A stretch of 64,000 nucleotides of DNA from Pseudomonadota bacterium (GCA_018241965.1 JAFECS010000005.1:1-64000); one strand, 5' to 3'. Shown: positions 17,034 through 26,503, counted from the stretch's first letter. Numbers and translations are program-made. The notes: generated from the sequence alone by a model not told the origin.

Positions 17034-18506
17034 CTAAACTCGTGGACGTTTAGCAGGTCTGGCGGTTGCAGCATTTAGTTCTTGGAGCTTTTCCAAAATC
17101 AGTTGGCGGATTTCTTTATCGTGCTCAGTGGATTGAGCCTGTTTATTAATTTTAGAGGCCATTGATGATAAATTTGAGCACTGTGAAAAACGTATATTTA
17201 AATGAGGAACTTTTGCAGTAATTTCTTGCAAGCTTTTTCTGTGAAAGGCTTCATATTGATATTTCTGATAAAGCGCTTCAGAATCACAGATAAGTTGGAA
17301 TATCTCAAAATGTTGTTCGCTTAAAATGTAAATGTGCGCAGGTGAAAGTTTTTGTCGCAAGTGCTTATTTTCAAAAAGCTTTTTTGCAATAGAAACATAT
17401 ATTTTCCCAAGATCCACTAACTCATGTATATGCATATTAGCTAACACTCCTTCATCAATAAGACGATGTAGCAAATCCTCATCATATACTTGAGCAAGTT
17501 GCTTGGCATTGCAACATTTCAACCTTTCACGCAATCTTGGGTTTTCAATCATTCTCAATGCAAGAGATGGATATTGAATAATCTTAATTAAATCCTCATC
17601 AGTAACTTCATATAAAATGTCAATGTCGTCTACGGCGCGCTCTGCAACCCAAGGATATATCATGGCAAGGGGTGCTATCCAATCGGCATCATCAGTACCC
17701 TCAAAATGAAGCAAGTCACGCTCAAAAATATCATAAAGAGATTTTTCGTCATCTTGATATACTAGTGCTAACAGTGAAGGTAGCCATTCTTGCAGTTTTT
17801 CCTGCCATCGTGGCAAGGCGCGTAATTCTTGTGCCAATGAGGGGTGTGCTAAAATGATACGCTTAAGAGCAAAAGAATCTAGTTTTTCGAATAGAGGTGG
17901 TGTTGTTAGAATTCGCCGCGCAATGGGTAAGCAATATGCCAAATCTATAAGCGCCTGATCTGTTACCTCATCTATGTATACTATCATTTGGGCTACTTGA
18001 ACGGGGTTATCAAGCAATGCACTGGCAAGCTCTGTGTAATAGCCTGTGAATCTATATTTTAAATAATGATTTGGATGTTTTGTAGTCAGATGGTTTATTA
18101 GAAACCTTGCAGCATTAATATCTGCTTTAGCAACGCATTTTAATTCTTTATAACTTAGTTCTTCAACAATATGTTCGACGATGGCAGGATGTTTACTTAC
18201 AACTTGCAATAATTCAAATGGTTTTAATTGTTCAAGTATTTTCTCATCGTTTAATATATATAAACAATCTTCAGGGGTATGGCAGGAATTTATTAAGCTT
18301 TTGATAGTGCGCCGCGAGCTTACTGCTTTGCTTTTTATTAAACGTTCATACCATTGTTTAGACACAAAAAAGAGAGAATGTTTCCCCATGAAGTGATAAC
18401 TCGGCAATAAACTGGTGATAACACCAAACACATCTTCATTAAGCGTAGCGCAGTGATCAGTCAGTTCGGGTTGCTTTGGTTTAATGCTTGCAGCGCCACG
18501 TTTCAT
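17034..18506 (-). CDS. F-box-like protein with helical repeats, candidate effector
   Basis: A 490-residue soluble protein. Residues about 22-57 (LNEDVFGVITSLLPSYHFMG followed by HSLFFVSKQWYERLI) fit the F-box pattern L-x-EDV-x-x-I-x-S-L...VSK-x-W, the motif that binds Skp1 in eukaryotic SCF ubiquitin ligases. The rest consists of loose helical repeats with recurring A-x-x-I/L...NxxLRxxL units (ALRMIENPRLRERL, AKKLFENKHLRQKL). The C-terminus is basic (ATARPAKRPRV), possibly a nuclear-localisation-like signal. F-box effectors are known in Legionella. The assignment is by motif reading and could be a chance match. Confidence 0.6.
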   Translation of the reverse strand: MKRGAASIKPKQPELTDHCATLNEDVFGVITSLLPSYHFMGKHSLFFVSKQWYERLIKSKAVSSRRTIKSLINSCHTPEDCLYILNDEKILEQLKPFELLQVVSKHPAIVEHIVEELSYKELKCVAKADINAARFLINHLTTKHPNHYLKYRFTGYYTELASALLDNPVQVAQMIVYIDEVTDQALIDLAYCLPIARRILTTPPLFEKLDSFALKRIILAHPSLAQELRALPRWQEKLQEWLPSLLALVYQDDEKSLYDIFERDLLHFEGTDDADWIAPLAMIYPWVAERAVDDIDILYEVTDEDLIKIIQYPSLALRMIENPRLRERLKCCNAKQLAQVYDEDLLHRLIDEGVLANMHIHELVDLGKIYVSIAKKLFENKHLRQKLSPAHIYILSEQHFEIFQLICDSEALYQKYQYEAFHRKSLQEITAKVPHLNIRFSQCSNLSSMASKINKQAQSTEHDKEIRQLILEKLQELNAATARPAKRPRV

Positions 18507-18872
18507 ATTTTAAGAGGTTGAGGGTAATTTGAGTTGGGTAATCTGATTACTATAGCAGCGAGTAAATTCAATATCTGCCAGAAAAAATTTCGTTAGCAGT
18601 GAACCAAACAGCCCCCCGCGCCCCCCTTCAAAGGGGGTAAAAGTTCTAAATTGATTTCAATTAAAAACGCTTACCGCCTTAGAAGGGGGTGTAATTTACC
18701 ATCATTGTTTTTTATGACATTAAATAAAATGACGGTGTTTTTCAATTTAACCGCTTATTACTGTGCATTTGCCAATCATCAAAACAAATAGTTATATAAT
18801 TGACACATGTTGTCGCTATTCGTATATTTTCTGCTTGAAGATGTTTGTTAGAGCTCGAGTGAGAAAGGTACC
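18507..18872. other. Divergent intergenic region with repeat copy 4
   Basis: This region separates the F-box-like gene from the ankyrin gene at 18873. It contains the GC-rich repeat at about 18610-18642 and a degenerate second piece near 18671-18691 (ACCGCCTTAGAAGGGGGT). The rest is AT-rich. No gene is seen. Confidence 0.5.
18610..18642. repeat. GC-rich dispersed repeat copy 4
   Basis: ACAGCCCCCCGCGC is followed directly by CCCCCTTCAAAGGGGG, so it is a shortened version of the 3506-3584 element lacking the inner GCGCC stem and the right inverted end. Confidence 0.6.
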
Positions 18873-20624
18873 ATGTTAAAAGCATTTGCAGAATTAATTG
18901 ATACGCAAATACCAAGACTCTTGAAACCCCGGGGGGATTCAACCAGTGACACTAAAAGCCCGACTTCTGATCATGAATTAATCATTAAAAAAATCATCGA
19001 TAATTATTATCCTGACAGTGATCAATATCAACCAGTCAATCTCTCTTGTCCGAATGATTCAAATTATATTTCTCCCCTGCATCAAAGCATACTGTTATCA
19101 AGAACTTCTTGGGTACGTGTTTTACTGGAAAATGGTGCCAATATTATTTATTATTCAACACCAAGCGTAAGCCATGATTTGATGATGGTTGCTATCCAAA
19201 ATCCAGATGAAAATATTGCTATAAATGTATTTAATTATGGTGTTAGAAGGTACGGCCGCCCAGATTTTTCATATGATAATCTACCGGTGGATGAGTTGGT
19301 AGAGAAATTGGCCGCTACAATTACTCACTCAGGAACAAATAAACTTGAAAATACTATCAAGTATTTAGAAGCAGCAATTGACAATAATAAACCAAATCTT
19401 TCAGGAGATATCTTAAAGGGACTTCATCCCCATGAAAAAGACACACAGCTCTTATTAACATGCTTTAATAAAGCTATTAGCAAAACATATGCTGACTTGG
19501 CTGCAAAAATTTTGATGGAATTGCCACCTGAAATAGGTTTAAATTGTATTTATAGCCATTTAAAAGATATAGATGAGTCCTATATTAGTGAATACTTGCG
19601 AATTCATAATATTAAATCAGATATTAAACTCTTTGAGCTAGCGTTAAAAGCAAGCAAATTTACTGTTGCTTATAATTCAAGCGCAGACATTGAAGATCTC
19701 GATAGACACTTGGTAGCGTTGATTCAAAAGGGTCTTCCTGCAACTGAAGGATTATTACATTTCGCCCTTGCCAAGGGTTTGCGATCTACTGTGAAATTAC
19801 TTTTTAACAAAAATTGCCCTGGAAAAGAAACGGTACTTGAGTTTTGCATCAACAATCAGCAAGCAAATTTAGCTTGCGAATTAATAGCCATGGGTGCAAA
19901 TTTTAATTTAACGCATAATTTCAACCCGTTATGGGTAAGAATTTTTAACGAAGGCATCTATACGAATTTGCTATGCGCAATGATTCGAAAGGGATTATCT
20001 TTGGATTCGATTGCATCATATTCTGCTGGCAGAATCCATACTAATGATAATGTTTTAGATGTGAGCCTTAGAGGTTGCGAATGGCAGGTTGTCCTTGAAA
20101 TTCTAAAAACTAAACCAGCGCTTGAGAAAGTTGAGGCGGCTTTTGAAAAAGTAAAGGGCACACTTTCAAAAATTGGTGAAGAAAATTTTGATGGATTAAT
20201 TCAAATCATTGCCAGTGAATGTAAAAATGAAGCAATGATTCCTTATCTTGAAATTATTTTATCTCATATTTCAACTTTACCCGCACATGCATTTTATATA
20301 GGAAAAGCACTTTACAAAGAAGGAATTTCTGATCTTGCTTATATATTATTGTCATCCTTAAAGGTTCCACAAATTACCTATGAGCAATATAAAGAAGCAC
20401 GTTCAATCTGTGGGCATATTGTACTTACCAATGGCGGTGACCCAATAAAAGATACAGAAAGTGAACAAAGTCGGCATGAGCGTGTTGAAAGTGCGGTTGA
20501 TCATTTTATTGAAGCAGGCGATGCCAAATTAACAAGATTTTTGTTGAAAGATCTCTATACACCAAGACAACAGAAAATTCCAGCGGCTACGTTAAGAAGA
20601 AATAGGGTCAGCTTTAGACCATAA
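18873..20624 (+). CDS. Ankyrin-repeat protein, candidate effector
   Basis: A 583-residue protein with an AAAGG ribosome site. Divergent ankyrin-type repeats are readable at about residues 70-100 (SPLHQSILLSRTSWVRVLLE followed by NGANI), 285-315 (GLLHFALAKGLRSTVKLLFN) and 325-400 (ANLACELIAMGANFNLTHNF). No enzymatic motif was found. The protein lacks a signal peptide. Ankyrin proteins are frequent Dot/Icm substrates in Legionellales; a role as host-protein binder is inferred from the fold and from neighbouring candidate effectors. Confidence 0.7.
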   Translation: MLKAFAELIDTQIPRLLKPRGDSTSDTKSPTSDHELIIKKIIDNYYPDSDQYQPVNLSCPNDSNYISPLHQSILLSRTSWVRVLLENGANIIYYSTPSVSHDLMMVAIQNPDENIAINVFNYGVRRYGRPDFSYDNLPVDELVEKLAATITHSGTNKLENTIKYLEAAIDNNKPNLSGDILKGLHPHEKDTQLLLTCFNKAISKTYADLAAKILMELPPEIGLNCIYSHLKDIDESYISEYLRIHNIKSDIKLFELALKASKFTVAYNSSADIEDLDRHLVALIQKGLPATEGLLHFALAKGLRSTVKLLFNKNCPGKETVLEFCINNQQANLACELIAMGANFNLTHNFNPLWVRIFNEGIYTNLLCAMIRKGLSLDSIASYSAGRIHTNDNVLDVSLRGCEWQVVLEILKTKPALEKVEAAFEKVKGTLSKIGEENFDGLIQIIASECKNEAMIPYLEIILSHISTLPAHAFYIGKALYKEGISDLAYILLSSLKVPQITYEQYKEARSICGHIVLTNGGDPIKDTESEQSRHERVESAVDHFIEAGDAKLTRFLLKDLYTPRQQKIPAATLRRNRVSFRP

Positions 20625-20642
20625 ATAAATCACTAAAAGCGG

Positions 20643-20676
20643 ATCGGGAGCAAGCTATATTGGCTTTGCTCCCGAT
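20643..20676. terminator. Bidirectional terminator between convergent genes
   Basis: ATCGGGAGCAA and TTGCTCCCGAT form a perfect 11-bp stem, extended by GC/GC inside. It lies just after the ankyrin gene and overlaps the 3' end of the opposing gene at 20655. Confidence 0.65.
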
Positions 20677-21416
20677 TTAGCATTTACGTGTTCAACGATT
20701 TGAGCATCCTCTGCTGTTGGCAAAGTATCACTTGCGCTAAGCAGCTTAGGAGAAGAAAATATTAATTCATTAGAATTTCTTAAGGCATCCTCCAATACTA
20801 AGAGACTACCAAACGATGGGATCTTCATTTCAGGTCCAAAACTAAAAGGGTTAATATCTGTAAAATTTACATCCCCAAAAATATCTGGATCAATCTGAAT
20901 TGGTGTTGGTGCTTTATTTTCAGGTTTTACAGGTAGAGGCTTTTCGGGCGCTACAGCACCAGCAGTTGGTGGCGCTGTGATAGGTTGTAGGTTCAACGCT
21001 TGAGCTGTTTTGGCATCTAGTTTAAATTTTAGAATCAATTTCTTTGGCAGCGGCTCTTCTTTTTTAGATTCTTCTTTCTTAGGTTCTTCCCTCTTTAGTT
21101 CTTCTTTCTTAGTTTTTTTTCGAAGTGTTGGTTTTGCAAATGCTCTAAGCTCCTCAAACGCTTGAGCTCCGTTCTGATAGCCATGCCCAATTTTTAATGT
21201 CAGAGAGGGTATGCCGTTATGTATGCTTGGGACGCAGAATTTATTTTGCAGATCTAGATTGTTTTCAATCAAAAACTTTAACATTTGATTGATGCTTTTA
21301 TAATTTTCCTTTTTTTGATATTGCGGATTTAAATTTAATTGTAATATCTGACCATTGAGCAGGGCACAGTTAAAAAGCTTTTCTTTAAAAAATAGAATCT
21401 TCCATTGAGTTCGCAT
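20655..21416 (-). CDS. Hypothetical protein with acidic/basic EEPKKEE repeats
   Basis: A 253-residue protein with a good AAAGGA ribosome site. Residues 1-95 form a compact N-terminal domain (LNGQILQLNLNPQYQ, MLKFLIENNLDL). Residues about 98-125 are a low-complexity stretch of repeated KKEE/REEPKKEE units. A Pro/Ala-rich linker follows, then a C-terminal region with FGDVNFTDINPFSFGPEMKI. No known family was recognised. Low-complexity linkers and lack of a signal peptide leave the function open. Confidence 0.6.
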   Translation of the reverse strand: MRTQWKILFFKEKLFNCALLNGQILQLNLNPQYQKKENYKSINQMLKFLIENNLDLQNKFCVPSIHNGIPSLTLKIGHGYQNGAQAFEELRAFAKPTLRKKTKKEELKREEPKKEESKKEEPLPKKLILKFKLDAKTAQALNLQPITAPPTAGAVAPEKPLPVKPENKAPTPIQIDPDIFGDVNFTDINPFSFGPEMKIPSFGSLLVLEDALRNSNELIFSSPKLLSASDTLPTAEDAQIVEHVNAKSGAKPI

Positions 21417-21524
21417 GCGATTATCCTTTATCGGTTATGTGTCAAACTCTTTAATACTACTTTCATTCGATTTCTTTTAGGTTTAATTTGTTTTTATATA
21501 ACATGATTTAACCAAGGAACCCAC

Positions 21525-22325
21525 ATGCAAAAATACGACTTCCCAAGCGGCAAGCTCGATCAAGAAAGATTAGACATCCAACACATTTGCTATAGCAAGG
21601 GAAACTTCACAGTACTCAAAGAATGTTTGATATCACTAAACCAAACGGTGGTAGACGCGGGCTGTGGGAGTGGCGCGATGACAGAGTGGTTGGCCTACCA
21701 AGTGGGCCCCTATGGTAAGGTTATTGCCCTAGACAACGATCCCGAGCAGCTAGAAGTGGCAAGTAGCCGTGCTAAGAAGGCAGGCTTAACGAATATTCAA
21801 TTTTTAAATGTCAACTTAGAAGAAGATCTGGATGATGCTTTTAAGGCAGACATTACCTTTTGCAGCATGGTATTGACGCATTTAAAAAATAAACAAACTG
21901 GCGTCAAAAATCTTGCTAAATTTACCAAAAAGGATGGGTACGTTGTTGCCGCAGATCCTATCAATGCCATGTGCTGGGTATCACCTGATAATCGGGCCTA
22001 TAATAAAATTTTTGATTTATTTATAGATTATGCGATGCATAAATCTTTTAATGCCAATTTTGGTATGCAATCAGGCAGTATTTTTCTAGAAAGTGATAGT
22101 TTCTCAGCGATGACCGTAGAAGGGTATCAACCCATTACCAATATTCCTACTTTAAAATCCTACATCCGTAGGGGCTGGGAACATTTTAGAGATAATGTTG
22201 TTGAACGCCATGTGTTGACCCAAGAAGAGCAGCAACAGCTTAGCCAAGAGCTGGATAATATGATTAACTCTGAAGCATTCACCTTTGGTTTGCCTATTAA
22301 TACGATAGTAAAGGCCAGAGTGTGA
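21525..22325 (+). CDS. Class I SAM-dependent methyltransferase
   Basis: A 266-residue Rossmann-fold methyltransferase. Motif I VVDAGCGSGAMTEWL (residues 42-56) binds S-adenosylmethionine. Motif II is KVIALDNDPEQLEVA with the acidic ribose-binding residue, and NIQFLNVNLEE follows. The C-terminal part (SYIRRGWEHFRDNVV) probably holds the substrate site. The acceptor, small molecule or protein, cannot be told. Ribosome site AAGGAA. Single gene, unlinked to its neighbours in function. Confidence 0.85.
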   Translation: MQKYDFPSGKLDQERLDIQHICYSKGNFTVLKECLISLNQTVVDAGCGSGAMTEWLAYQVGPYGKVIALDNDPEQLEVASSRAKKAGLTNIQFLNVNLEEDLDDAFKADITFCSMVLTHLKNKQTGVKNLAKFTKKDGYVVAADPINAMCWVSPDNRAYNKIFDLFIDYAMHKSFNANFGMQSGSIFLESDSFSAMTVEGYQPITNIPTLKSYIRRGWEHFRDNVVERHVLTQEEQQQLSQELDNMINSEAFTFGLPINTIVKARV

Positions 22326-22461
22326 CATTTAAATTGGGTGTTAGTGGGAAATTATACTTCAATGCGCCTTACAGCGTTATTTTTTAGTAAGTGCTTTTTA
22401 GATCACAAAGTAAGGTGACCTATACGGAATCAGTTTAAAATTTTTAGAAATGCAATATGAG

Positions 22462-23880
22462 TTAATCTGCCACGACAATGCCAGGGGGTGCCCAGCTACC
22501 TTCACCGGGAGGTAAAATGGAAGGTTGTGATTCTTTTGGCCAATATAAACGCATCACTAAATAGATTGGACCATTTGGCGCGGGTAGCCAATTGGCTTCT
22601 TTGTCTTTGCCAGGGGAATCTTTTTGTACATAAATGGTGATGGAGCCATCTTTATTTTTTTGCATATTTGGTAACATCGGGGAATTGATTAAATAGCGGT
22701 TAATGGGGTTTTTAATTAACAGCTGTGTTTTGCCATCGTACATGGTGATAGACCAAAATGCATTTACTGGGGGAAATGCATCTTTGGCAAACGTGATGGT
22801 GTATTTATGCTTACTGCCATCCAATGCTTGGCCTTTGTTATCTGTGCGTGCATAAGGGTACATTGCTTCAACAGCATCATTAGCATATATGCCAGCCGTA
22901 GCGACAGCTGCACGAAGCATCCAGTTGCCATTATAATAAGCGGCATCGCCACCGGCGCCACTTACTCGCCAACCATTAACATCTTTTCCAATCGTTTTAA
23001 GATAGTCTTTGATTTCATTTTCGCCTTCTTTCATGCCAAGCAGAATTTCCGCCTTGTGCTTTAATGATAATTCTTTAAAATTAAATTTTTTACCAGGGCC
23101 CACACCAATTAAAGCAAGCTTTTCAAGCATGGCCTTATCTTTTTCATCAGGATGAGAAAATTGTAAAGCAAAATCAAGGTATTCAAAAAAATCTGTCTTG
23201 ACTAATTCTTTATCTATTTTAGGAAATGCAAGGGATGCCCCTTTCTTGGGAGAGGGTTGTTTAAGATATTGAGAAAGGGTAGATATTTTGTATTGATCTT
23301 GTATTTTTATAACATTGGGTAAATCACTTGGCGTAAATAATTGCGTTCTAAAAATGCTCAAAGAAAAATCTGTGCCAGAGCGAAATACTTTTTTAATCTG
23401 TGAAGGGGGTTCGCCTTTGTAGCTTGGACCCACAATCATATAGTCGCCTGCTTCATTACCAGTAGCACGGCTACCAATATAGCCATAATTATAAGTATTT
23501 CCGTCACACAACATCACTGAATAATATCTAGATTTTTCAATAGCTGGCACTGAGATCACAATGGGCTCGGCGCGTAAATCCATCCATACCATGGAGTAGG
23601 GTGTATCGCTATTGGGCGTAATAACAGCAGTGTCTTCATACGTAAAAACACGATGTTCATTACTGATAGTGTTAAATGGCGCTTTATACTGACCCGAATT
23701 TTTATCTATAACATATTCGTACATAACCCCATAATTCATGACCAACGGCAATCCGTATATAAAACCTTCTTTGGCTATTTTTCTTGCTTCGTTAAAACTC
23801 AAGGATTTTGCGTCATCAGCTAAAGAGCAGAAAGACATGGCTACTAATAGAAATAGGGATAGGTATGTTTTCTTGTTCAT
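22462..23880 (-). CDS. Secreted DUF1254/DUF1214 protein
   Basis: A 472-residue protein from the Met at 23880, chosen because it begins a classical signal peptide (MNKKTYLSLFLLVAMSFCSL, cleavage near ADD); the frame stays open upstream almost to the tRNA. The N-terminal half matches DUF1254 (EGFIYGLPLVMNYGVMYEY, VITPNSDTPYSMVWMDLRAE, YYSVMLCDGNTYNYGYIGSR). The C-terminal half matches DUF1214 (FPPVNAFWSITMYDG, INRYLINSPML, NWLPAPNGPIYLVMRLYWP). The family is periplasmic and of unsettled function. It is monocistronic. Confidence 0.85.
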   Translation of the reverse strand: MNKKTYLSLFLLVAMSFCSLADDAKSLSFNEARKIAKEGFIYGLPLVMNYGVMYEYVIDKNSGQYKAPFNTISNEHRVFTYEDTAVITPNSDTPYSMVWMDLRAEPIVISVPAIEKSRYYSVMLCDGNTYNYGYIGSRATGNEAGDYMIVGPSYKGEPPSQIKKVFRSGTDFSLSIFRTQLFTPSDLPNVIKIQDQYKISTLSQYLKQPSPKKGASLAFPKIDKELVKTDFFEYLDFALQFSHPDEKDKAMLEKLALIGVGPGKKFNFKELSLKHKAEILLGMKEGENEIKDYLKTIGKDVNGWRVSGAGGDAAYYNGNWMLRAAVATAGIYANDAVEAMYPYARTDNKGQALDGSKHKYTITFAKDAFPPVNAFWSITMYDGKTQLLIKNPINRYLINSPMLPNMQKNKDGSITIYVQKDSPGKDKEANWLPAPNGPIYLVMRLYWPKESQPSILPPGEGSWAPPGIVVAD

Positions 23881-24006
23881 GGTATTGCACTCAAAATAAT
23901 GGTTATAAATACAGGGGTTAATATATTTGATCATTAATATTAGTAAAAGATATAGCTCATATTGAGATGAGCGATTGGGTGTTTTTTTTGTTAATATATA
24001 GGTCTT

Positions 24007-24079
24007 GTCCCCATCGTCTAGAGGCCTAGGACATCGCCCTCTCACGGCGGTAACAGGGGTTCGAATCCCCTTGGGGACG
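24007..24079 (+). tRNA. tRNA-Glu (anticodon CTC)
   Basis: A complete 73-base cloverleaf: acceptor arms GTCCCCA (24007-24013) and TGGGGAC (24072-24078), D-arm GTCT...GGAC, anticodon stem TCGCC/GGCGG with loop CTCTCAC giving anticodon CTC (24041-24043), and T-arm AGGGG-TTCGAAT-CCCCT. It closely resembles bacterial tRNA-Glu but reads GAG rather than having the usual TTC anticodon. The 3' CCA is not encoded (GCTACC follows), which is unusual for a gammaproteobacterium. Confidence 0.92.
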
Positions 24080-24109
24080 CTACCAACTCAGTTGGGCAAT
24101 AGCTGATAT

Positions 24110-26503
24110 TTACTTTATTTTTCGAGTTAACTGAGCCTTATTTATTTGCTCAATTTGGCTAATCATCTGCTCACATTTGGGAAGAGCATATTTCTCAGCC
24201 ATTTTTTTCAAATTCAATAAATTGGTATCAGGGTGGCTATCTGTTAATAGCATTTGAATTTCATGAAATATTTTATGTTTAAGAACAGATTTTTCACTAA
24301 GCACAGTATCGTAATTATTAAGATATTTTTCGGTAATGGCTTTAATTAAAGCGCTTTTTTCCACTTGTTCCAATTGTTGTGTTTGTGTTGACATGTTTGA
24401 TTGTCTAAAAAGGACAGTTTTTAAGTGTTTTGGCACAAGAGGTTCAATAGGCTCTTTAAAAGAGGAGGAAGTGTCAGATAAATCATCATCTGTATTAGCT
24501 GTTAGATATTCAGCACCGTCTCTTTCTGACGAGTCATCTCTTAAGGCATCTATTTCAAATTCTTTTGTAGAAACGGCAGATAATTTACCTTGAAGCGTAT
24601 TAAGGTTACTTTTAACAGAATCTAAACGTGCTAATAAGGTGGTTTCTTGTCTTTTTAAAATCGCCATTTCTTCTGCAATAGGTTCAGGTAGATGAGCTTC
24701 TTCTCGTTCGAGCTTAAATTCATATTTTCTCGCATTCCTTTTAATGACATTATAGTCATACACACCACCGCTATCTGTTAAATCAGAGTAATTTCGATAT
24801 AAATAATCAACTAAAAAGGCGGCAAATTTTTCTCGATCTTTAAAGTGAATATAACCTGTATTAGAATCATGAAACAAAAAGCCATCTTTGTCATAATTTA
24901 AGCCTACGGCATGGCCTTCCTCTTTGGAAAAAAACCATAACATTAACTTTGCTGAATCAACGTCCTTGGTTTGCGCCATAATGCCGTCAACGTATCTTTT
25001 AAAAAATGCTTTTGCGTTTCTTCCTTTCATTTTGTGTGTGGCATGCGTTTTATCTTCAGATGTAATTTCAAATAGAGTGGCACCTTCTTTAACAACATCT
25101 TGAGCGTCCCATCTTAAGCCCGATTCTAACGTCATCCATAAATCATTTCTTGAAATATCAACTGAAGCGTCTAAACGAAAACTTTTCTTATTCGCTAAAA
25201 TAAGTCTGAAGTTGTTCATTTTGGCTTTAAAGGGTATATCATTCCAACCTTCTGATGTACAAATTTCTAGGAATTGCGCTGAATATCCGCCACATAATCC
25301 ATTACTGTGCCCCATTGCTGCCAAATTCCCTTGATTTAGATTGTGAAGCAGTTTTCCACCATGCTTAGTAATAAATTCTTTCGCTTCTTTGGTTGATTCA
25401 TCAGACAGAAGGCTATAATAACCAGTTGTTTTTTTTAGTTCTTTTATTTCTTTTTTGCGTCTTTTTAGTTCAGATTTATCGCTGGCGGATGGATATTTAT
25501 GAATAATTTTTTTCTTGTTATCTATTGCTTCAACGCGTCTTCTAATATAATCAAGCTCATCGTTCACCCCAAGAAAATACTTTTCAAGAACTTTTTCTTC
25601 ATTCGCTCTGTCCTTGAAAAACTTCTCTTTTCTTCCTTTGTAAATACTTTCTATAGATTTTTTTTGTTCTTCTATCGTTAAATTAAGGGTGGATATTTCT
25701 TTGGTAATTGCAATAATATCTGTTTCAAATTGCGTTTTCTCTTCTGGTGTTAAATTTTCTATTTGATCGCGATATGCTTGCTGTAAAACGCTTAAAGATT
25801 GTTCTGATTCAGCCAATTTATTTCGAGGAAGGCTTAATAGATCATCGATATCAGCTAGTTTATCATTTTCAAATTCTTGAAGATCTTGTACGAGATGGTT
25901 TTCTCTAGCTTTTTTAAATTGAGATAAAGCTTCTAACATTTTGACTTTAACTAAATTAATTTTAAGTAAGGAATCTATTGTTAGATCTCCATCCATTTCT
26001 AAATCATCAAAAAGAGATAAGATAGGTGTTATAACACCAGTTAATAATGCATGTTGGAAGGGGATAGAGGGTGAAGTTGAAACACACAATTCATGAGCAA
26101 TATTTAAACAACCATAGAGACCTTTCGGTTGATATTTAGTGCGCATATTTTCATTATAAAGCGTTCTATATTCTTCTAATTCTTTAATAAAGCGTCTTAG
26201 GTTGTGACTAGATGAGTATGCTTGAAGTACCGAAATTATTTGATCAAGTTCTATAATGGAGCATTCATGCAATTTCTTTAGTTTAATAGGGTAAGGTTGT
26301 GTATCAATTAAGTGCTGATCTAGCAAAGCTTTAATTTTAGGATTATCAACGCGCGATGCAATATCTTGTTGAAGCTCAAATAGTTTTTTGTCAGAGCCGC
26401 CGGTTTCATAATGTCTTGTAAAGGGTAATCTATTAAAAGCATCTGCAACAGCTTTTTCTTCGCCATTAACAAGAGATCTCAGAAAAACATTTGTTAAACT
26501 CAT
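24110..26503 (-). CDS. YopT-like (C58) cysteine protease, candidate effector
   Basis: A 797-residue protein from the ATG at 26503, chosen for its AGGTG site; nine further codons are open upstream. Residues about 385-570 carry a C58 papain-like domain: Cys404 in SNGLCGGYSAQFLEIC, His531 in SKEEGHAVGLNYD and Asp546 in GFLFHDSNTGYIHF, followed by a FLVDYLYRNYSDL helix. The spacing C-127-H-15-D is close to that of Yersinia YopT. Such proteases cleave host Rho GTPases or other proteins. Residues 200-370 are coiled-coil and the C-terminus is a charged helical tail. Delivery into a host is inferred; there is no chaperone or secretion gene nearby. Confidence 0.8.
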   Translation of the reverse strand: MSLTNVFLRSLVNGEEKAVADAFNRLPFTRHYETGGSDKKLFELQQDIASRVDNPKIKALLDQHLIDTQPYPIKLKKLHECSIIELDQIISVLQAYSSSHNLRRFIKELEEYRTLYNENMRTKYQPKGLYGCLNIAHELCVSTSPSIPFQHALLTGVITPILSLFDDLEMDGDLTIDSLLKINLVKVKMLEALSQFKKARENHLVQDLQEFENDKLADIDDLLSLPRNKLAESEQSLSVLQQAYRDQIENLTPEEKTQFETDIIAITKEISTLNLTIEEQKKSIESIYKGRKEKFFKDRANEEKVLEKYFLGVNDELDYIRRRVEAIDNKKKIIHKYPSASDKSELKRRKKEIKELKKTTGYYSLLSDESTKEAKEFITKHGGKLLHNLNQGNLAAMGHSNGLCGGYSAQFLEICTSEGWNDIPFKAKMNNFRLILANKKSFRLDASVDISRNDLWMTLESGLRWDAQDVVKEGATLFEITSEDKTHATHKMKGRNAKAFFKRYVDGIMAQTKDVDSAKLMLWFFSKEEGHAVGLNYDKDGFLFHDSNTGYIHFKDREKFAAFLVDYLYRNYSDLTDSGGVYDYNVIKRNARKYEFKLEREEAHLPEPIAEEMAILKRQETTLLARLDSVKSNLNTLQGKLSAVSTKEFEIDALRDDSSERDGAEYLTANTDDDLSDTSSSFKEPIEPLVPKHLKTVLFRQSNMSTQTQQLEQVEKSALIKAITEKYLNNYDTVLSEKSVLKHKIFHEIQMLLTDSHPDTNLLNLKKMAEKYALPKCEQMISQIEQINKAQLTRKIK

